Shown in pieces: positions 58,989 to 64,000 of a DNA stretch of 64,000 nucleotides. The DNA is from Dacryopinax spathularia. Lineage: Eukaryota; Basidiomycota; Dacrymycetes; Dacrymycetales; Dacrymycetaceae. How positions within the stretch are numbered: position 1 is the first letter of the stretch; every line of letters starts with the position of its first letter. The stretch spans positions 496,001 to 560,000 of the forward strand of contig JBBPFI010000017.1 of NCBI GenBank assembly GCA_037974965.1, in the 5' to 3' direction. A program made the position numbers and the translations under genes. The notes beneath the pieces were generated by a model. It had not been told where the DNA came from. It did not search any database and saw only the letters and a list, made by a program, of their open reading frames with translations.

Positions 58989-61900
58989 TCAGTGGGCGAT
59001 CAGCCGAGAGCTGATGAGTCTTGAGCTTGCTTGTACAGCCGAATACGCATATGGCAGCGATTGTATCACTGCCCATGCCAGCACAACTAGAAAAATGAGT
59101 CAGCCACTATGTAAGCATGGACATAAACCGGCTTACTGATCAAGATGGGTATCCAGAAAAGAACAAGCATCCGGTCGTTCCCTGGGAGCGATATTAGCTT
59201 GAAGATGGAACAGAAAGCGTGATGGAACTTACTGCGAGGTCGACGACCGTCCATGCTTGCTTGATAAGCAAATGAATTTAGCTCTCCGTCCGTGACATCC
59301 GCGTCCTCAGCATAATGCACCCTTCTGCCATTCTTCGACGACGCAGGGATCACCTCGGAGGCGGCCGCAGGTATGGTCGTCGACGGTGTTGGCACTCGGC
59401 TCGCCCGCATTGTCTTGCTTGCGTCGGGCCGTTGCCACCAGGTTGCTATAGGTTGCCCTGGTGCAGCCGCCTTCTCTCCCTCTTGGGCGGTCGGAGCTCC
59501 TGGCCACAGAAGCGATGGCGGCCATGACGGAACGCTGACCTGGAATATGAGTGGCATGGTTGGCAGATGTAGCTGAGAAGTCATCTTCTCCCAAGGTACG
59601 TTAGGCACAACAGACGGCATCTTCTCCCACGGTGTGGTATACTGCGGAGTTTGGATCTGCAGCAAGGCCTTTTGCAGAAGCGCAGCCGAATAGTCCACAA
59701 GAGATGACGGCCAATGACTGTACGGTGGCGGAGGTGCTGCGTCCACAGACTCTTTAACCGGCTCGGCCAAATCCAGGTCTGCTTCGTCCGGTAACGGCGG
59801 GAGGTGGTCGAACTCTCCAGTGATGGTGCTGGATGACAGAGCGGACGGACTGGTGATATTGGAGAGAATGTCAGGGTGAGCCCTCAGCACCCGAGGTATT
59901 TCGTCATCCTCATCTTCGCCTTCAGATTCGCCGGCCTCCGACATGCGAAGGCTGACATCGCTGAACCCGTCTTCGGCACTCTCGTCCGCGTCTACTCCGT
60001 CGTAGTTGTCAGGATGATCTAAGGCATATTCTTCGCACAGCTCCATGATGTCCACTTCGTCGTATGCTCTTGCCACGTCTGCAGCTGTTTGACCAAGACC
60101 CTGGACGATACCAACGTCCGCGCCAGCATCGATGAGTAGCCTAGCACACCGCACGCGACCGTGCAGCGCAGCAAAGTGCAGGGCTGTGTAGCCGTTGACA
60201 TCCCGGATATTTGGATCGATGCCGAGCGAGAGAAGCTGACCACATAGACGGTGGAAATTCAGGATGACAGCCAAATGGAGTAGCGTCAAACCACTTGGAC
60301 CGGTGCGAGAAAGGTATGCAGCGTTTGCGGTACCAGACGGGACCGGTGCTTCCAGAAGCCGCATCAAAGACATAAGCGTGGACTGGAAGTCGTGTCCAGC
60401 CGCTTGAGACGCCTGCGAACCCAGGAACCTTGCAGCAGCGTACATCGACTGCCCGTACGGCATGTTACCTTGCGGGATGGTAGAGCTTTCTCCGCCGACA
60501 GAACGTCCGCTGACCATAATCTGCATGGCTACATCCCGCGCATTGTCAATACGACCGTTCATCTTCAGCCCGACAACTTGTAGAGCGAGCTCCATCCTAT
60601 AACACAGGTCAGTCATATGATGCACAACACTGCCGAAACCACGTACAGTGCCTTATCCGAGTGATCCTCATAGCAGAAGATGGTGGGTTCTTCTCCAAGT
60701 ATAGGTTCAACTCCTTGCAAAGTAACGCGAACGGGTCCTGGGCAAGGACTCGGCGGCAGAATGCATACCATGGCATTCTCACCATACGGCGTCCAGCTGG
60801 TAGCTGCCACATTGCCGAAGACAGGCGCGGTGGTCAGGCTGAAGGATTGACCAAGCAAGGTCACTTCGATGCCCCCTGCAACAGGGCCCGTGGGCGGAAT
60901 GAGCCGCAGGATTCGTGGACGATTGACCATAGCGGCCGCAGCTTGATGCATTGGCAGGGTGTTAGCCATCGGTTGCGGGAAGGGGAACACAGTGGGAGGA
61001 ATACTCGGTGCAAGAGCGGGTAAGAGGGGATTGGCAGTAGGGCTGATGGCGCTCAGAGGACTGAGAGGCAGAGCATGCGGGGCGTGATTCGGCGACGTGC
61101 GTAGCGAATCCGCTGTGGGCGGGGTCGATGCAGCAGAGCGATTCTTCTTCCTCGGTCTACGCTCAGGTTGGCTGTCCGCGCCCTCGTCGATACCTCTCCG
61201 TCGCTTAGGCATTACTTCCTCAGGTGCGAAGAATTGCCCTGACATGTCCATACGAGACATCGCCGCGGAAGAGTCACCACCTTCAGGATTCCGCGTCTTG
61301 TGATCATCGGTGATCATAATAGCAGGAGATGTTCCCTCGGCTACCAAACGCCCTCCTTCGGCGAAGAGCTTGAAGATCACACTGCAGTTGCCCTTAGCAG
61401 GAGTACAGGAGGAGAGACCAAAAGTGCTCACATGAAGCCGATTTTCTCGCGATGATGCCGACAATAGCACACCAAACGTGTCGGCAAGCTAACTTCTCCA
61501 TCTCGGAGCTCTTGCAGATCCGCGCAGTTGAAGATAACCATGCGCTTATCGTCCAGCTCCTCTTCGCTGTTGTCGCGCGTCTTGTTGCCATTCCCATCGG
61601 GAGATGGCGAGAGAGGAGGACGAACTCGAAGGGCGAGTTTTCGGGCCGTGCGCTTCACTTCGCGCTGATGACAGGAAGGACAGCGGTAAGCGGTAAGGGA
61701 GGGCTGCGATGCTGGGTGAACGGTCGCCACCAGCTGCAATACTTCGGACGGCTTTGGCTCGGGCACTGAGCACGCATCAATGCCTGATGAAGCGATGAGG
61801 GTGAGAAGACTCACTGTTCTTGGCGGCTCCTCTAGGCCTCTTCCGCAGCGCCGCACCCTTCTCCAGCTTGATATACTTCCACGTTCCAACCCTTCGTCCC

Positions 61901-62721
61901 GCTAAGGGGTCTCCATCCGGCATAGTGAGTTGCAGCACGACCTTGATCTGGGTCTCAACGCGTGACTTGGCGCCAACTTGAGGAATGGTAGGAAGCGCAA
62001 TCTTCAGCCTAAAAGGGTGATAAGAAAACGCAGAATAAATGCCCCAAGTTTTTGCTCACCCAGTCACTGTAGGAGGTGGATATACAACCTCAGGCTCTGC
62101 CTTCAGCTGCGGTTCGACGACAGCATGAGAAGGCTGAGGAGATTCGCTGGAAGCAGGAGTATGCGCCTGCGAGGTCGAGTAGAAGTAAGACGTCGAGTAG
62201 TCGGTCGGAGATCCGCCCTGCGACACGGGATAGATGAGACCAGGCATCTGGCTATCTGATTGCGGTTCTTGCTTCACCATTGACTGAATAGGCGAGAATG
62301 CAGTAGGCGATTGTAAGCCGAGGGTGTGGAAGTTCGTGAGCTGCGCTGCCACTCCATCTTGGGGTTGAGCAGCCAGAGGGTACAACTGGAGAGGTGACAC
62401 GCCATAGTCCGGAAACGCTAGCCCTGCCGCCTGGTGATCCGCCGTTGATGAGCTGAAAAGCGCGTCAGAAACGACGAGATAAGGAGATGATATCAAGTCC
62501 CACCTGAACGCGTCCTCCTGAAGCACATCCTCCAACAGCAAACTCTGCGCAGGCTGTCCAGACTTGACGTCGACAGTGTGAGGCCAGGATGTGAACGGTT
62601 GCGAGACGCGAGTATGCATTGTTGGGTCAGATGGGTAGTCCGACGTCGAGGGTGACGACTGAGACGAAGAGGACTTCGGGGGGGATGGCGAGCGCGGCCG
62701 AGTCGACGCCGATTCCTCCAT
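58989..62721 (-). CDS. ER-anchored transcription factor, Mga2/Spt23 type (IPT/TIG, ankyrin, C-terminal TM)
   Basis: Seven exons: 62721-62060, 62008-61815, 61765-61432, 61381-60647, 60596-59233, 59181-59137 and 59086-58989; 1143 residues. A disordered N-terminus is followed by the conserved Mga2 block (KSRVETQIKVVLQL ... YRCPSCHQREVKRTARK ... LPTRLVCYCRHHREKIGF ... SPAIMITDDHKT). Next come an IPT/TIG domain (RPRILRLIPPTGPVAGGIEVTLLG), ankyrin repeats (GLTLLHLAVILNFHRLCGQLL, GYTALHFAALHGRVRCARLL) and an acidic linker. A C-terminal hydrophobic segment (RMLVLFWIPILIIVLAWAVIQSL) is built from the last two small exons. Yeast Mga2/Spt23 are released from the ER membrane to activate OLE1 when lipids are too saturated. 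Exon 1 contains a possible 51-nt in-frame intron at 62503-62453. Confidence 0.93.
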
Positions 62722-63854
62722 CGCGATGAAGACAGGGGTTAACTGATTCCACGCAGTACGTCAGATACGAGGTGCAGCTCAATGAGGTCGGCAGAGTGCA
62801 GTGAGGAGCGCAACGAGGCGCCGATCGTCTCGAATGGCAATCCGAACGACCGATTCGACGTGCACGAGAAGAGATTGGAAGATTCGGAAGGTGGAAGATG
62901 ACCGTAGGGGGAAGGGCGGTGCCCGTATTACAGTATCAGTCGGTCACAGCGGGTATTCTTCAACTTGGTTGTCGACGTTTGGTAGCAGATAACCCGAAGG
63001 AGAGATGGAAGGCGGAGAGAAGGGGGAGCAGTGATGACGCTGTGTGTGTATATGCGGGTGATGGGCGGGGGGAGGATCAGGGCGGGAGGATAGCGGTTAC
63101 TGTAGGCGAGGTTGGGCGTGTAGGGGTTTGGATGATGGGACAAGGAAGGTGCCTGTGTGTATGCACACTGTAACTGAGTGCGGTGTGCTGCGGGGTCAGC
63201 GACTTGGGGTCATATGCTCCCGCGCCCCCTCATTGGACGTGGACAGCACAGCCCCACGCAGTTTTCATTACACCCCCCTCGCCTATCCCCTACCCCCAAC
63301 GACCACTATGATTGGCTGACACCCTCCCGCCTTCTCTCGGCATACACACACCATTTCTGACAGTGACAGCCCTGAACAGCGGGCCAGACCAAACCATATC
63401 CGATGCTGTCTTGTATTCCGTAAAGGAAACGTGCTCGGCACGACACATTGGCTCTGGCGAACGTTGATAACAACGTGAACTGCAACATCTAAAATGACAA
63501 TTTTTGACATCGGCAACAGTAACCTACCCTCGCAGTTTCGCCGAAGCTAGACAATCAAATTGGCAAGCGACCGGTGCTGCACCAATCGGAGCGACCTTCA
63601 GCATGGGACAGAGCACGCAATCCGTCCTTCTGCATGCACATGCCATATCTCTTCAGCTCATCTTCCGCAGGGCGATGCGCGATATCGGGCAAATCCTCAT
63701 AACACTACCTTTTCGTGGTAAGACGGCAACAACGCCGAAAGAACCAGCGACAGTATAACTCCAATTAGCAAGCTTCTCTCGGGTATATGAACATAAGCCA
63801 AAGGCTAAGCGGAAGATCCGGAAAATAACCCAAGCGCCCTCTTTCCAGGGTTTC
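62722..63854. other. Intergenic, nothing recognised
   Basis: 1.1 kb between the MGA2-like start and the RRP12 3' end; should hold the MGA2-like promoter. No supported gene or repeat. Long upstream regions are common for regulatory genes. Confidence 0.45.
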
Positions 63855-64000
63855 TCTACCGTCGCTGCTTTCTGACGTTGAAGTGCTTGACGCCTCCTTT
63901 CTTGGCACCAGCCTGCGCGAGCGAGACATATGCGTAGGGCTCCGGTTGGCCAGACCGGCGCACATCACCCTTCGCCTTCTTCGAATAGAACTCCTGGCCT
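63855..64000 (-). CDS. RRP12-like ribosome biogenesis protein, C-terminal end (partial)
   Basis: Only the last 48 residues are in the window; the gene continues beyond position 64000. The frame reads GQEFYSKKAKGDVRRSGQPEPYAYV and ends in KHFNVRKQRR with stop TAG at 63857-63855. The KKAKGDVxxxGQPxPYAY pattern with a basic tail is the characteristic C-terminus of Rrp12, a HEAT-repeat protein for pre-40S and pre-60S export. Confidence 0.75.

Overview
The window is nuclear DNA of a filamentous or yeast-like basidiomycete fungus. It is gene-dense and moderately GC-rich. Genes carry up to 14 exons separated by short introns, mostly 45 to 65 nt. The gene set is typical of Basidiomycota: Zn2Cys6 regulator, PAQR/Izh receptor, Pns1, Gyp1, Nup50, V-ATPase H, Pex5, ETF-alpha, Mga2/Spt23, Rcc1, Phs1 and a basidiomycete-type DUF7727-like membrane protein. 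A class-level placement would be a guess; Agaricomycotina is most likely. I rebuilt exon structures by hand from splice signals, reading phase and family conservation. Most models close with every exon boundary in phase.

Layout. 1-24.2 kb is an accessory-looking region. It holds three paralogous class-C-beta-lactamase-fold esterases (one minus strand, two plus; the third is broken), two tandem monocarboxylate-type MFS transporters with identical exon structure, a Zn2Cys6 regulator, a PAQR receptor, and a 7 kb gene-poor, repeat-bearing island (6.2-13.3 kb). 24.5-40.2 kb is a housekeeping block: a claudin-like 4-TM protein, PNS1, GYP1, NUP50, a divergent gene with a faint resemblance to Rec114, VMA13, an unknown 262-aa protein and a possible TCO89. 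40.2-42.0 kb is gene-poor and partly AT-rich. 42.0-64 kb is again dense: ETFA and PEX5 (divergent), an unknown gene, an intron-containing tRNA-Ser(GCU), a DUF7727-like gene, an SDR, APA1/2 with PHS1 (tail-to-tail, 83 bp apart), RCC1, an Mga2/Spt23-type ER-anchored transcription factor, and the 3' end of RRP12 running off the edge.

How the genes may work together. The esterase/transporter/regulator neighbourhood is the best candidate for an undescribed functional unit: hydrolysis of an ester or lactone coupled to import or export of the released carboxylate. This is inference from adjacency and duplication only. In the dense block, several neighbours touch lipid and acyl metabolism: Pex5 (peroxisomal import), ETF-alpha (mitochondrial acyl-CoA oxidation), Phs1 (very-long-chain fatty acid elongation) and Mga2/Spt23 (lipid-responsive transcription). 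Fungal gene order is loose, so this may be chance.

A recurrent oddity is the use of GC-AG introns: four are supported by reading frame and protein conservation in three unrelated genes.
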